Origin: Rhizophagus clarus
Lineage: Eukaryota > Glomeromycota > Glomeromycetes > Glomerales > Glomeraceae
Assembly: GCA_015698045.1 (NCBI GenBank)
Contig: BLAL01000058.1
Span: 188,501 to 252,500, forward strand
Direction of reading: 5' to 3'
Length of the DNA: 64,000 nucleotides
Shown here: piece after piece, positions 45,334-56,606 of the stretch
Numbering within the stretch: the stretch's first letter is position 1
How the letters are laid out: every line of letters starts with the position of its first letter
The notes under the pieces: generated by a model
The model's database searches: none
Seen by the model: only the letters and a program-made list of their open reading frames with translations
Told to the model about the DNA's origin: nothing
Position numbers and translations under genes: made by a program

Positions 45334-45825
45334 GTCACGATCGTATGAAGGGATTTCTACATTTGATGTATCCATTTCAACGAATCAGAAAAATCGTCCA
45401 GACACGACTTGTATTGTGGTAAAATATGCAGATGATCACAAATCCAATTAATATAATTGCTTAAACCCAAGAACTCGCGTCGACAGCATAAAAATCAGAA
45501 TGTACAAAAAGAATAGATATTGCTTTATTTCAGTATCTACATTGAATATTCGCATGTTGAAAAATTCATATGAATAAAAAGGTGAAAAAAGTGATTTTTA
45601 AAATTATTTTTGTCAAAAATTAAATTTGAAGCGAAGAAAATAGTGTAGATAAATAGTAACGTAATAATGTAACGCAACAAACTGGCCCATCAATATCATC
45701 AAAAAGGGTATTACACCATGTGATCATATCATTTACTCCAGTATCAACAAATTTTACATAGTTGGTACTGGGAAGGTGGCTCAATTCACACAAATCAATT
45801 ACAGATGTCCATAGGGAATGAAAAT

Positions 45826-46559
45826 GAAAGAATGATAAAAAATATATTACTATTCGCTCATGATTGTTTTATCACTACTTGGTTGGATGAAATAGTGAAA
45901 AACAGCAATAGCATGGAAGTATTGATTCAATTGATGATGATGATCATAAGAACGCAAAATCAAAGCTGATTTAGTAAGGTGGACATAACTTTTAAAAAAG
46001 CTGATTAATATTTGTAGAATTATTTAAACTTTTTAATACTAAGTAATTTAAAATTAATTATGTTATATTTTGGGTAATAATTTAGTTCAATTTCACATAT
46101 CAACATACAAACTATTCAACTGTATACAAATAAAATGTATCATTTCAACATATTACAGATTTCCTAAGGACCTTGGCTAACGTTAAGTGCGCTTAATAAC
46201 GGGAAATTACAGACTTACAGTATACGTTAAATCATCTAATTTTGTTACAGTATTTATATCCATTAAAGGAACTGATAAACTAAATTTGAGGGTGAAGTTA
46301 TTATTATTAGTCAATTAAGTAATTATTACCATATTTTTTTGGCAATCAGTTTCCAAATTTGTCTAATAAAGAGCTATTTTTGCGCAATGAGAAAAAGTGA
46401 GACACAATGTTTTTTTTACGACTACTTTACATAAGGTTCCTTATTCACTCAGTTTTGAATTTGTGTGATAGTCAGTGCGGAATATTTATTTATAATATTG
46501 TATTTTAATAATTATGTTATTATGATAAAAAAGATGTAATGTGAATATCACATAAGCCG
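45826..46559. other. AT-rich intergenic region
   Basis: Nothing recognised. Confidence 0.4.
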
Positions 46560-47444
46560 TCATGTAATTGCGTCAAGATTATCCTCTTCTATAAAATAAT
46601 GAGCATTAATAAGTTTGGAAACTACGGTATTAACATGATCTTTCTTATCACTAGTATGTTCAATTATTCTACTAATTCCTAAAGCAATTAATCCTAATAA
46701 ACCTTTTGTTAAATAAACACTATCACTAAGTAACATAGTAACTATATACCCTTCTAAAAGAATAATTAAAATAAGTGAGGTTGTGTATGTTATTCTTATA
46801 AAATTTATCAATCTTTTACAAGATTTTTTTAAATAATAATACATGATTATATAAAGGCCAATTATATTGATATAAATAAAAATAATGAAATATGTAACAT
46901 ATAAAGATATCATGCAATTTATTTCCTCAAATTTTTGGGTACAAGTTGCAGGCGGTTGATTATAATGTTTATTTTTTCCTAAAGTAAAAGCAAGCAACGA
47001 GATGAAAGGAAGAGTAAAAATCCAAAAAGGCGCAGCCTTTTTTTTCTTATAAAATTGTAAACTACATATTAAAATAAGTATATTAATAAGAGAGAATAAG
47101 AGCCACTTAATTTTCGTCAAAGTTGATGGTATTGAATAATATATATAATAATAATATGGTGGAAAAGCGAATACGATAAATATCATAAGACAATCATCTA
47201 TTATGTTGATTAACTGAACTTGTTTTCCATTAAAAAGCAAGATAATTAGGAGTGGTGTTAATCCATTTACTAAAAACTCAAAAACATCTTGACTTGGGTC
47301 ATACTTAGAATTATTATTTTGAGCGAAAACGAGATCGATGATCATAATAAGGATCATAAAGGCTCCCCTCCCCGCATTATGAAAATTGTGCAAGTTAAAT
47401 TTTATATTTACTTTATGTGTAAACTTATCAGAATACTTTTTCAT
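46560..47444 (-). CDS. Polytopic membrane protein, 294 residues, unknown family
   Basis: A single uninterrupted frame from ATG at 47444 to the stop at 46560. After a basic N-terminus (K-K-Y-S-D-K-F-T-H-K) there are about seven strongly hydrophobic segments (near residues 28-41, 56-72, 82-104, 112-128, 140-154, 178-206, 222-255), with Lys/Arg-rich loops between (K-K-K-K, K-K-S-C-K-R). The last 35 residues are hydrophilic and acidic. Length and segment count suggest a membrane transporter- or receptor-like protein, but I see no diagnostic motif and give no function. No intron needed. It lies tail-to-tail with no partner. Confidence 0.6.
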   Translation of the reverse strand: MKKYSDKFTHKVNIKFNLHNFHNAGRGAFMILIMIIDLVFAQNNNSKYDPSQDVFEFLVNGLTPLLIILLFNGKQVQLINIIDDCLMIFIVFAFPPYYYYIYYSIPSTLTKIKWLLFSLINILILICSLQFYKKKKAAPFWIFTLPFISLLAFTLGKNKHYNQPPATCTQKFEEINCMISLYVTYFIIFIYINIIGLYIIMYYYLKKSCKRLINFIRITYTTSLILIILLEGYIVTMLLSDSVYLTKGLLGLIALGISRIIEHTSDKKDHVNTVVSKLINAHYFIEEDNLDAIT

Positions 47445-47461
47445 TTTTTAATAAAATGTTC

Positions 47462-47508
47462 ATTATTCATCCACAATCTATTTATATTGTCTCGATTACT
47501 TAATCCTT
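47462..47508 (+). pseudogene. Relic of a kinase C-terminal tail
   Basis: The bases encode H-P-Q-S-I-Y and, after a small indel, S-R-L-L-N-P. This is the tail signature found at the end of arrays 3 and 4 and of the single-module kinase. Nothing kinase-like precedes it. Confidence 0.5.
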
Positions 47509-48862
47509 AACTAATTTTATTATTTAATATTATCAAAGAATTTTAAGAATTCATTTATAATTTCATTAACTTATTTGATATAATTGTATTGTTTGTTAAA
47601 GGATTATTTTTTGTTACATAATTTGTTATTTATGTGAGACATAATGATTTAAGTAATTATTACAAAATAAAATTTGGTTTATAACGCCATAGAGATCATC
47701 GTCACATGTGATTAAATAGGTAAACAAAGTGTCTTAATTTAGCCAATTAAAAGACCAAACATGTATAACAATTAATTTATTATGTAAATGACTTACTGTA
47801 AATGAAAATTTCGTATATATTCTACGATGATCAAAGTCATATCGATTTATAAATGAAACTTTGTTCTGTTCACCGGTTGAAACCGGAGAAATTCACTTTT
47901 ATTTATGAGATTCTATTTTTATTTAAACACATTAGGAGTTACTAAAATAATTTCTGATTAAAATATGATTCAAATATTGTCATTCAAATATGAACAATAA
48001 AAACAAATATGAAATTTTTTGTTTTGTAACGAATTCTTAGAAATATGAAATTTTTTTATTTTGTAACGAATTCCTAGAACTCTTATTATACAACTGAACC
48101 GGCAGTAAATGGATATTTAAAAAATTTTTTATTCATTATGCTAATTTTGTTAACATTTTGATGTTAATCAAAAATGCAATAGAAATTTTTAAATAATAAT
48201 AATTGATCGAAAATGCTTAACTCTTTAAATGAAATGACTCATGTATTTATAAATATTCTTATTAGGATGTGTAAGTTAATATTCATAATATTTTTACAGG
48301 CCATTTAATTGTGATAAGATCTAATAATCTTGAAATAAAATGCAAAACTTAAGATTGATTCAAAGTTATATCAATTTTCGTAATTATAATTTAAATCAGT
48401 TTATTTAATGAATCTTTATTTCACTATACAAACTAATGTAACGTCATTTTGCTAAAATCAAAAATTGTATCATCAATCCGGTTAATGAAAGTCAATTTAT
48501 AAACAAATTTATAGTGTCAGAGCCTTATTATTTACAATTAAGTCCAAAATACTTTTATTCTCAAGATAGTTGTTAAAACAAAATAATTTTACATGAAGTA
48601 ACTTAGCTAGTAGGGCATTTAGTTAATGATTTAAAAATTAGACTTCTTAGAAATATCAAGTAATTGCTCAATTACAAACTGATTTATTTATGTAAATAAA
48701 AAAAATCAAGCATATTCTATAATCAGTGTTGAACAAAAACTTTGATTCATAAAAAATATAGCTACATACTTAATTTTAAAACTATAAATAAGTACATTTA
48801 AAAATAATATAACAGTATAATTACAGAAAATTTTGAATCTAATAATTTAATAAATTATGATT
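47509..48862. other. AT-rich intergenic region
   Basis: Contains a short imperfect direct repeat (GAAATTTTTTRTTTTGTAAC at about 48011 and 48048). Nothing else recognised. Confidence 0.45.
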
Positions 48863-51800
48863 TTAACTTTGATCTGTACGAACAGTAGTGATTCCACAGT
48901 CTAAACATTCAGAATTATCATATATCATTAGATCTTTCGTATATGGATTAAGTAATCGAGATGTATAAATAGCTTGTGGATGCTGTTTGTTTTTCTTTAA
49001 AGAATGGTGTAATTTTCTGTAATTTTCTGCTTCTTTAAACTGATTTTTAATTTCAATTGCTTCTGATTCATTTTTTTTATATGAACTATAGAAATCTTGG
49101 AATGATTTAATCTTATCATGTATTTCTGTAGCATCTGGTCTATTATTTGGGTTTGAATCCCAACATCTTTTCATTAAGTCAATATAACATTTTGGTGCTT
49201 CTGGTTCATTAATTTTAGGTCTAATTTCATTGCAAATATCTAATGCTAAATCACGATCATGTGCACGGTTGGTAAAAGGTTGATTTCCAGTAGCTGTAAA
49301 ATACATGATCATACCAAAGCTATATACATCCGCTGCTTGAGTATAAGGTTTTCCTCTTAATACTTCAGGTGCCATATAAGGCATGTCTCCATAAATTTCC
49401 ACTTCGGATGTATTACTCTCTTCATCACATAATCCCATATCTGATATAAATAAAGATTTTCTATTAAGAATATTTAAGTTTTTTGTTAAAAATAATATAT
49501 TTCCTGTATGAAAATCATGATGGATCTTCTGTTTTTGATGGATTCCTTTGAGTCCTCCAATAATACCAAGTAGTGTTTGTATTTTATTTTTCCAATCAAA
49601 ATCTTTATAATTTTTGTTTATCCAATTATTATAACTTCCACCTTCTGCATACTCAAGAACTATAATAAAATCTTTTGTATCCGGATTTTGGGATATTCCA
49701 TATACATTAAGAATATCATCCATTCTATTAATTGAATATTCTTTAACCTATTTAAAATATAAATGTATATTATTAAGTTAAAAAATATCTTGGTTAGTTG
49801 GATAAATTTATAAAAAATTTTATACCTCATTTAAAAAATTATCTGTTTGATTTTGTGAATTATCTAGACATTTTAAAGCAATTTTTTTGTTTGAAATTCT
49901 TGTATACATTTTTTTATCAACATCATATTTTAACGGACCATCCTTCCATATTGCTGAATATACTGTAGCAAATCCACCCTTACCTATTTCCTTACTAATG
50001 TAATTAAATTGGTTATATGGTATCCATTCAAATACTATATTAAAACAAGAATTAATATTTGATCGCATTTCTTGGACTAAATCATCTATTTTTTCATTAT
50101 TACTCTTAAAAAAATTTATAGTTATTATTGAACATTGTTTACACCATTTATAATTCATATGAGTATATTTTTTGCCACAATTTTTGCAATATGTTTTACC
50201 ATATTCTGTGCAAAATTCATTTTGAAGAACCAAAACATAATTTTTATCAGGATTTTGAGATATCCCATACATTTTGATGCCATTATCAGATTCTTTAACC
50301 TATTAAATTATCAAATACATCATTATATTAAGAAAAATACTGAATTAAACTGAAAATGGTTCATACCTTATCTAGAAATTTTTGTAAGTCATTGAAACAT
50401 AATAAAGCAACTTCATATTTCCATATTGCCGAATATATTATAATGAAATGGCCTTTGTCTATATTTCTAATTTTATTAAGCTGATTATATGGTATCCATT
50501 TGTTTCCACTACTCCAATTTAAGACTAATATATAATCATTTGTATCTGGATTTTGGGATATTCCATACAACATAAGGTACGCATTATTTTTTGTTGAATA
50601 TTTACTAGCCTAAATATAGTAAACAAAAAAGTAAATATATCGTATTAAAGTGTTATTAAAAATATTTACAAAAAATTTATATTCTCTACCTCATTTATTA
50701 CAAATTCTATAGAATGTTGTGAGTTATACAAATATTTTAAAGAAACTTCTTTATTTGAATCTCTTGAATATTCAAGATTTTTATAATATAATGGACCATC
50801 TTTCCATATTGCTGAATATGCTATTATAAGGTCATTTTTACCTGTTTCTTTAATTTGATCAAACTGGCTGTATGGTATCCATTCTAATACTACATCACTA
50901 TGGTCTTTAATTTCTAATTGCCTTTCATAAATGAAATCATCAATTTTTTCATTTCCAATGAAATGATTTGCTAAATTATTTTGCACTATTATATAATCAT
51001 TTGTATCTGGATTTTGAGATATTCCATACAATATAAGAAATGAATTATTTTTTGTTGAATATTTTTTAGCCTAGATGGTAAACAATAAAAAGTAAATATA
51101 CTGTATTAAAAAGTTATTAGAAATATTTACAAAAAAAAATTATACCTCATTTATCACAAATTCTATGGGGTTTTCTGATTTATGCAAAAATTTTGAAAAA
51201 ACTCCTTTATTTGAATCTCTTGCATACTTGTAACCACTATATCTATATCGATCATAATATAATGTACCATCTTTCCATATTGCTGAATATACTGTTATAA
51301 GGTCACTTTTACCTGTTTCTTTAATTTGAACAAACTGGCTGTATGGTATCCATTCTAATACTACATCATGATGGTCTTTAATTTCTAATTGCCTTTCATG
51401 AATGAAATCATCAATTTTTTCATTTCCACTGAAATGATTTGCTAAATTATTTTGCACTATTATATAATCATTTGTATCTGGATTTTGAGATATTCCATAC
51501 AATATAATAAATGAATTTTTTTTTGTTGGATATTTTTTAGCCTAGATAGTAAACAATAAAAAGTAAATATACTGTATTAAAAAGGTATTAAAAAGTTATC
51601 AGAAATATTTACAAAAAAGAATTATACCTCATTTATCACAAATTCTACGGGGTCTTCCGAGTTATGCAAAAATTTTAAAGAAACTCCTTTATTTGAATCT
51701 CTTGCATACTTGTAATCACTGTAACTATATCGATCGTAGTATAATGGACCATCTTTCCATATTGCTGAATAAGCTGTTAAAAGATCATTTTTACCTGTTT

Positions 51801-52348
51801 CTTTAATTTGTTCAAACTGGCTGTATGGTATCCATTCTAATACTACATCATGATGGTCTTTAATTTCTAATTGCCTTTCATGAATGAAATCATCAATTTT
51901 TTCATTTCCACTACTCCAATTTAAAACTAATATATAATCATTTGTATTTGGATTTTGAGATATTCCATACAATACAAGAAATGAATTATTTTTTGTTGAA
52001 TATTTTTTAGCCTAAATATAGTAAATAAAAAAATAAATATATTGTATTAAAGGAGTTATTAAAAACATTTACAAAAAAAATTAATACCTCATTTATTACA
52101 AATTCTATAGGATTTTGTGAGTTATGCAAAAATTTTAAAGAAACTTCTTTATTTGAATCTCTTATATAAACTTTACTCCAATAATTCTTTTTATATAATG
52201 GACCATCTTTCCATATTGCTGAATATGTTGTTATAAGGCCATTTTTACCTATTTCTTTAATTTGATCAAACTGGCTGTATGGTATCCATTCAAATTGCCC
52301 CTCTTGAATGAAAGCATCAATTTTTTTATTTCCACTGGGCATATTCAT
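48863..52348 (-). CDS. Kinase array 4: 1007-residue protein, six N-lobe modules and one C-lobe, mostly without ribbons
   Basis: Minus-strand exons: 52088-52348, 51628-52011, 51146-51541, 50690-51070, 50367-50609, 49826-50299, 48863-49747. All junctions are phase 0, introns 67-86 bp, all exons open; 3024 bases in total. Start M-N-M-P-S-G-N-K-K. Exons 2-5 have the hinge Y-G-I-S-Q-N-P-x-T-N-D-Y followed directly by G-N-E-K-I-D-D-F or similar, so the CxxC ribbon is deleted. Only exon 6 has a ribbon (C-K-N-C, W-C-K-Q-C) and a true loop G-K-G-G-F-A-T-V-Y. Exons 1-4 carry G-K-N-D-L or G-K-N-G-L; exon 5 is short with D-K-G-H-F and Leu at the beta3 Lys. The C-lobe has H-H-D-F-H-T-G-N (Arg of HRD changed to His), D-M-G, A-P-E and D-V-Y-S-F-G; the tail is H-P-Q-A-I-Y-T-S-R and ends with a C-x2-C pair. 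Confidence 0.75.
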
Positions 52349-52380
52349 AAAATTTATTTTTAAATACTTAAATATTTAAG

Positions 52381-52545
52381 TATTTTGAATATTCAATATA
52401 TTTATTTCGAAAAAAACAACCAAAAAATTTTTTCTCAATATGATCGTCATTTGTGAAATTAACATAGCCCCTACATATTAGTTACACAACTTATACATGT
52501 CTAAATTTGCACAAACAACAATCATGTAATATTTTAATCATGTAC
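52381..52545 (-). promoter_or_regulatory. Upstream region of array 4, duplicated near 5130-5290
   Basis: Shares CATTTGTGAAATT, ATAGCCCCTA, ACAACTT and TTGCACAAA in order with the DNA upstream of the degraded copy at 4387-5098. It probably contains the promoter, carried along in the duplication. No known factor site is claimed. Confidence 0.45.
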
Positions 52546-53396
52546 AATATATATATTTTTTTAGGTTTATTTATTATATTATATAGTAGAAGCCTGCATT
52601 TGCCCATATTTTGAAATTTGGTACAGCCCAGAATTTATATATGAAATTGTATGCTGGCCCAGACCCAGCCCGGAACTTAAACACAAATTTTATGCTGGCC
52701 CGGCCCAGCCCAGCCCAGGTTTATAATATAAAAACCTGGCCCAACCCAGACTGGCCCAGAATTTTTAAAATGTGATGTACAGTAAATTATTTTATATAAG
52801 TTGTTTTTGGCAAAATAATAATTTTATACAAGTAGGTCACTAAAACTTTTATATTTGTTAAACGATTTTTTTAAAATAGTTAGTTATAATTCAAAGTTGT
52901 TGCATCCTTATGAAAAATCAATAAACATTAAAAAAAAAAAAATACTAAATAATGATAAGAATTCATATGATATTGATAATGTAATGTAGATTACATGTAT
53001 AAATTTTGTGGTACAGGGATTTAATATTCTTTATTAACATGAAATTTTCATGTTTTAAAGATAATTTATTATTTATACTTGAAAAATAAATGAAACTTTA
53101 TTAAGTGAATAACTATGATAAATATAAAAATTATTGGAACGCAACTGTAACATTAAAATAAGATGATTTTTGGTAATAAATAAGATAACAAAGGTAAAAA
53201 AAAACTGAATAGTATTTTATAATTAACAATAATTAAATTTTAGTTGGAAAAAACTGACTAGGACTAATGCAATTATGGTAATATGTTAGCCTTATTGAGC
53301 AATTTGTATAACACAAAATTGCAGATCATTGCCTTCTAATATACAGAAAAGGAAGGATTTTCACAAACCATTTTTATAATAATTATCAAATTATTA

Positions 53397-53560
53397 AATT
53401 AACAATTAATAATTAATAATTATCAATTATTAAATTATTAAATTAACAATTAATAATTATCAATTATTAAATTAACAATTAATAATTAACAATTATTAAA
53501 TTAACAATTAATAATTATCAATTATTAAATTAACAATTAGTAATTATCAAATTACCTATT
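53397..53560. repeat. AT-only tandem repeat, 29-bp unit
   Basis: AACAATTAATAATTA-type units begin at 53445, 53474, 53503 and 53532, with an irregular first copy at 53401. Only A, T and a single C per unit. Confidence 0.75.
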
Positions 53561-53711
53561 AACTAATATCTGTTATCTGTTATTTAATATCTAATATCTA
53601 TTTAATTGTTCCCTTCAGTTTTTTATCGGGACAGAGGTTCTTTAAATATGTTTTTTAAATTGAGGGAGAAAAAAAAGGGATTTTTTTTATGGCAAAAAAA
53701 AAAAAAATTTC

Positions 53712-54146
53712 GGTAATTTCCATGATCAACATTATATATTTTATACGGATTAAAAAAAAATTTGTCAGCTAATCAGATGATCAGCGCTACGCAATAAATT
53801 TTTTTTTTTGTTTTCAATCAGATGATCAGCATTGCGCCTATTTTTTTGAATTCTAATCTAAAAAAGTATTAGTTAATTTGATGAAAAATCGGTAAAATCC
53901 GGCAGTCATTAAATATTGGTAAAAAAAAATTACGTGATTCAGTGTTTTTCTATATTTGGTCTTTGAAAAAAAAAATTTGTCAAATTAATTGCTGACTAAT
54001 GTTTTAATTACTTTTAATTAAAAAACTAATCTAAAAAAGTGTTGGATAAATTAATATAGTGAAAAAAAACTAAACGGCTAATTCTTTTTCCTAGATGATT
54101 AAAAAAAAATGTTGATTAGCTTATCGAATGATCAGCATTGCATAAA
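53712..54146 (+). repeat. Repeated ATGATCAGC motif upstream of the OB-fold-like gene
   Basis: ATGATCAGC followed by RYTRCG-like bases occurs near 53778, 53823 and 54129, with a weaker copy (ATGATCAAC) near 53722. A second longer repeat (CTAATCTAAAAAAGTRTT) occurs near 53855 and 54028. These may be binding sites within the nested element or an upstream duplication of about 180 bp. Confidence 0.45.
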
Positions 54147-54484
54147 ATACACTGAATTATAGTTAATTATCTTACTTGAGAGAAACAATATTTATTTTTT
54201 TTTTGTAATAATAAAAAAAATTTTTCTAGCTAAAATATAAATTGCTAGGCACTTTAAAATTCTTTTTTCAATGAAAACAATATTAAAATAAAATAATTGT
54301 TGCTAATTAAGATTAGTAATCAAAAAGAATAATATAATTTATTTATTTAATTGTTCTAATTGTAAAAAATTTTTTTTTTTAAAAAATGGTTTTTTATTGT
54401 CATTGTTGTTTATTAGATAACAATAGTATATAAATAGGCTATGGTCTGTGCAAAATTTATCTTTGTAAAAAAAAAAAACTTAAA

Positions 54485-55666
54485 ATGCCCTCTGTTTTTT
54501 CAACTATAGGATATATTGTGGAAGCAGAAACAACAACCCTTAATTCTTCTGACAATTCAACATTTACAAAAGGGATAATTGCCTGTAATAGACCTGAAAA
54601 AAATGATCCTATATTCGTTAATTTTATTTCATTTAATCTACCAATAAATAACAATTGTGTATACTTGATAAATGGAAAGTTTGTAAACAACGTGACAGAT
54701 CAAAGAAAATCAAATAAAAACACCCAGGAACTTCAGATAAATATTTTTATTTATTTATTATAAAAGATCAATTTATTTATTTATTTATTTATTATATTTT
54801 GATTTATTGAAAATACTACTTTAATTTTTAGTTTAATGTAATGATGGCATATCAGATCAAGATTATTGCTAATAACACACCAGAACAAGAAATTTTTATG
54901 TCATTTCAATGTACAGTATTATCTGTTCCAATTGTTGAGGGTAATAATATACAATTTAAAACACAAGTGATAGAATTTAATGGAAAAAATCGGACAGAAA
55001 TTCCCATTACATGTATTTGTCCTATACATAATTTGAGATTATCAAATAAGGTGAATAAACTGCAAAAAGGCAACAAATTGGATACAATAGGGAATTTAAT
55101 AAAAAATGAAGATGAGATCATAGTGACAGTTACATATATTGTCTATGCTAACAACATGAATAGTCTCTCTTCATTTGATAAAAAAGATACTATGACCAAA
55201 CTTCCCTGGCTAGATCTATCAAAAGTGACAAGTGAGGATCCACCACAAGATGTGAACAGTGATTTTTTTAACTCTATTAACGATTGTAAATATGGAAAAG
55301 TGGATCAAGTGGATAAAGTTGAAGGTATTATTAAGCCATCTGATGATGATGATGATAATAGCAAAGGTATAAAAAATTTTTTATGTTTACTAATATATAA
55401 CACATTTACTGTTTTTTTTTCATTATTTTAAAATTTATTATTTTTTTATAATAATTTTATTTAAATTAATTTTTTTTTATGTTTATTTATTCAAAAAATT
55501 TAACTTCCTCTTAGAAGAATTATCAACCAAAAAAACAAATAAAAGAAAATATAACAGAAAATCCAATAATAACCTCGCTGATGCAGATAAACCATCAAGG
55601 AGAACTCGTAAAAAGTTATCTGATTTAGCTACAGATTTTCTTGAGGGTGGGAGTGACATAGACTAA
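54485..55666 (+). CDS. Three-exon gene, possible two-domain OB-fold ssDNA-binding protein
   Basis: Exons 54485-54682, 54832-55366, 55515-55666; introns start GTAAAC and GTATAA and end TTTTAG and TCTTAG; phases 0 and 1. The product is 294 residues. Exon 1 (M-P-S-V-F-S-T-I-G-Y) is beta-rich and ends V-Y-L-I-N-G-K-F. Exon 2 (M-M-A-Y-Q-I-K-I-I) has a second beta-rich unit with V-I-E-F-N-G-K-N-R-T and a K-G-N-K-L-D-T-I-G segment, the spacing expected of an OB fold, then a run of Asp. The C-terminus is Lys/Arg-rich (K-R-K-Y-N-R-K, R-R-T-R-K-K). Plant Helitrons are known to carry RPA-like genes, and this gene lies in a Helitron-type context, so an ssDNA-binding role in rolling-circle transposition is plausible but unproved. 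Confidence 0.5.
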
Positions 55667-55927
55667 GTTATAAAAAGATAAGTTTTAAGCTATTGTCTAA
55701 ATCGATTGTTTATGTAATAATAGGAATTAAATTTTGATTATTAATAAAATTTAAAGTCACAATGAATGATTTCAGTTGATTGTACTTTATTGATAATACA
55801 ATATTACTAATATATATTATTTAACATTATAAATGTACCAACAAAGCTTTCATATTTACTATTGTTTTAAAAAATTATATATTTGACACCCTTTTTATAA
55901 AAAGTGAAAATTTTATTCTCTAAAAAA

Positions 55928-56338
55928 ATGGATGATTCAAATGTTGATATTTACTCATTAGATGCTTATAATCTTGAAAATGATGAGTTTATACTTGACT
56001 TTGATAGTTCATGCAATTCACAAATCTCTTACAATAATGCAATGCACCAAATAATTCAGCAGCAATCATCCCCCAATATTTTAATACCATGGAGACCATT
56101 CAAAAGACTTAATGATTTGCATAAAACATTTCAACAAACCATATTAAATCAATTTCCTTGCCTTCCATGTTCAAATTGTGGGTATTTATTATATCCAGAT
56201 AAAGCAAAATGGATACAATATAGTGAGGAATTATCATATCAATTTGAAATAGCATTTCCAAGATCAAAACTTCCATTGCACCCATTTCCTCCTGCTCGTA
56301 TTGCGGTCTGTTCTATATGTAAAAGCAATCCTAATTGA
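55928..56338 (+). pseudogene. Truncated N-terminus of a Helitron Rep/helicase-like protein
   Basis: ATG at 55928 (M-D-D-S-N-V-D-I-Y-S). An acidic N-terminus is followed by F-P-C-L-P-C-S-N-C-G-Y-L-L-Y-P and later A-V-C-S-I-C-K, two Cys pairs recalling the zinc-ribbon start of Helitron-type Pif1 proteins in these fungi. TGA follows S-N-P-N at 56336. The same frame goes on with F-P-S-Y-L-I-P-I-P-P, which fits the next part of such proteins, then closes at about 56420. Rep and helicase domains are absent; the Helitron end is 230 bases on. Family call is from memory of the pattern. Confidence 0.45.
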
Positions 56339-56568
56339 ATTTTTCCTTCTTATCTAATTCCTATTCCACCCAACCGGATGTATTTTCAGTGGATCAAAAG
56401 GTTAAAATTGAATATGCGAGGCTAGAGAAAATATCAAGTAATAGGCTACCTGTTTAAGGTGTTGGAATAAAATACTATTTAAATTCCATCTACAATTTGC
56501 TTGTACTTGCATAAGTTTTTTAATAATAATTCCACTATCAGCTGTTAATGTTCAATGTAGGACAAGTG

Positions 56569-56606
56569 GGGGGACGAAGTCCCCCAACATGTATAGCGAA
56601 CCCTAG
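56569..56606 (+). mobile_element. Second Helitron 3' terminus, same stem-loop
   Basis: GGGGGAC, GAA, GTCCCCC at 56569-56585, then 17 bases, then CTAG at 56603-56606 followed by T. Stem and loop are identical to those at 31695-31711, while the bases after the stem differ, so the two are related family members. The 5' end was not found; it should lie between about 52800 and 54480. Confidence 0.75.

Larger units (their letters stand above)
42384..45823 (-). pseudogene. Unidentified multi-exon gene split by a 1.6-kb foldback element
   Basis: Minus-strand pieces in order: 45620-45823 (H-S-L-W-T-S-V-I-D-L-C-E-L), 45360-45458 (N-W-I-C-D-H-L-H-I-L-P-Q-Y), 43667-43718 after the element (T-Y-A-G-K-L-I-V-Y-H-G), 43359-43471 (F-E-S-S-F-D-A-L-N-E-D), 43197-43261 (F-K-T-F-H-R-Y-N-I-K-V-P), about 42998-43129 (P-A-Y-W-E-I-L-D-F-T-N-E-S) and 42384-42694 (G-E-I-Q-A-D-L-L-K, ending C-P-I-C-S-R-Y-F-C-S). 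The joins 43667/43471 (phase 1) and 43359/43261 (phase 0) keep frame with GT-AG sites. The join 43197/43129 does not, and a TAG precedes the insertion, so the gene looks damaged. No domain recognised; the C-terminus has a C-x2-C pair. Confidence 0.45.
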
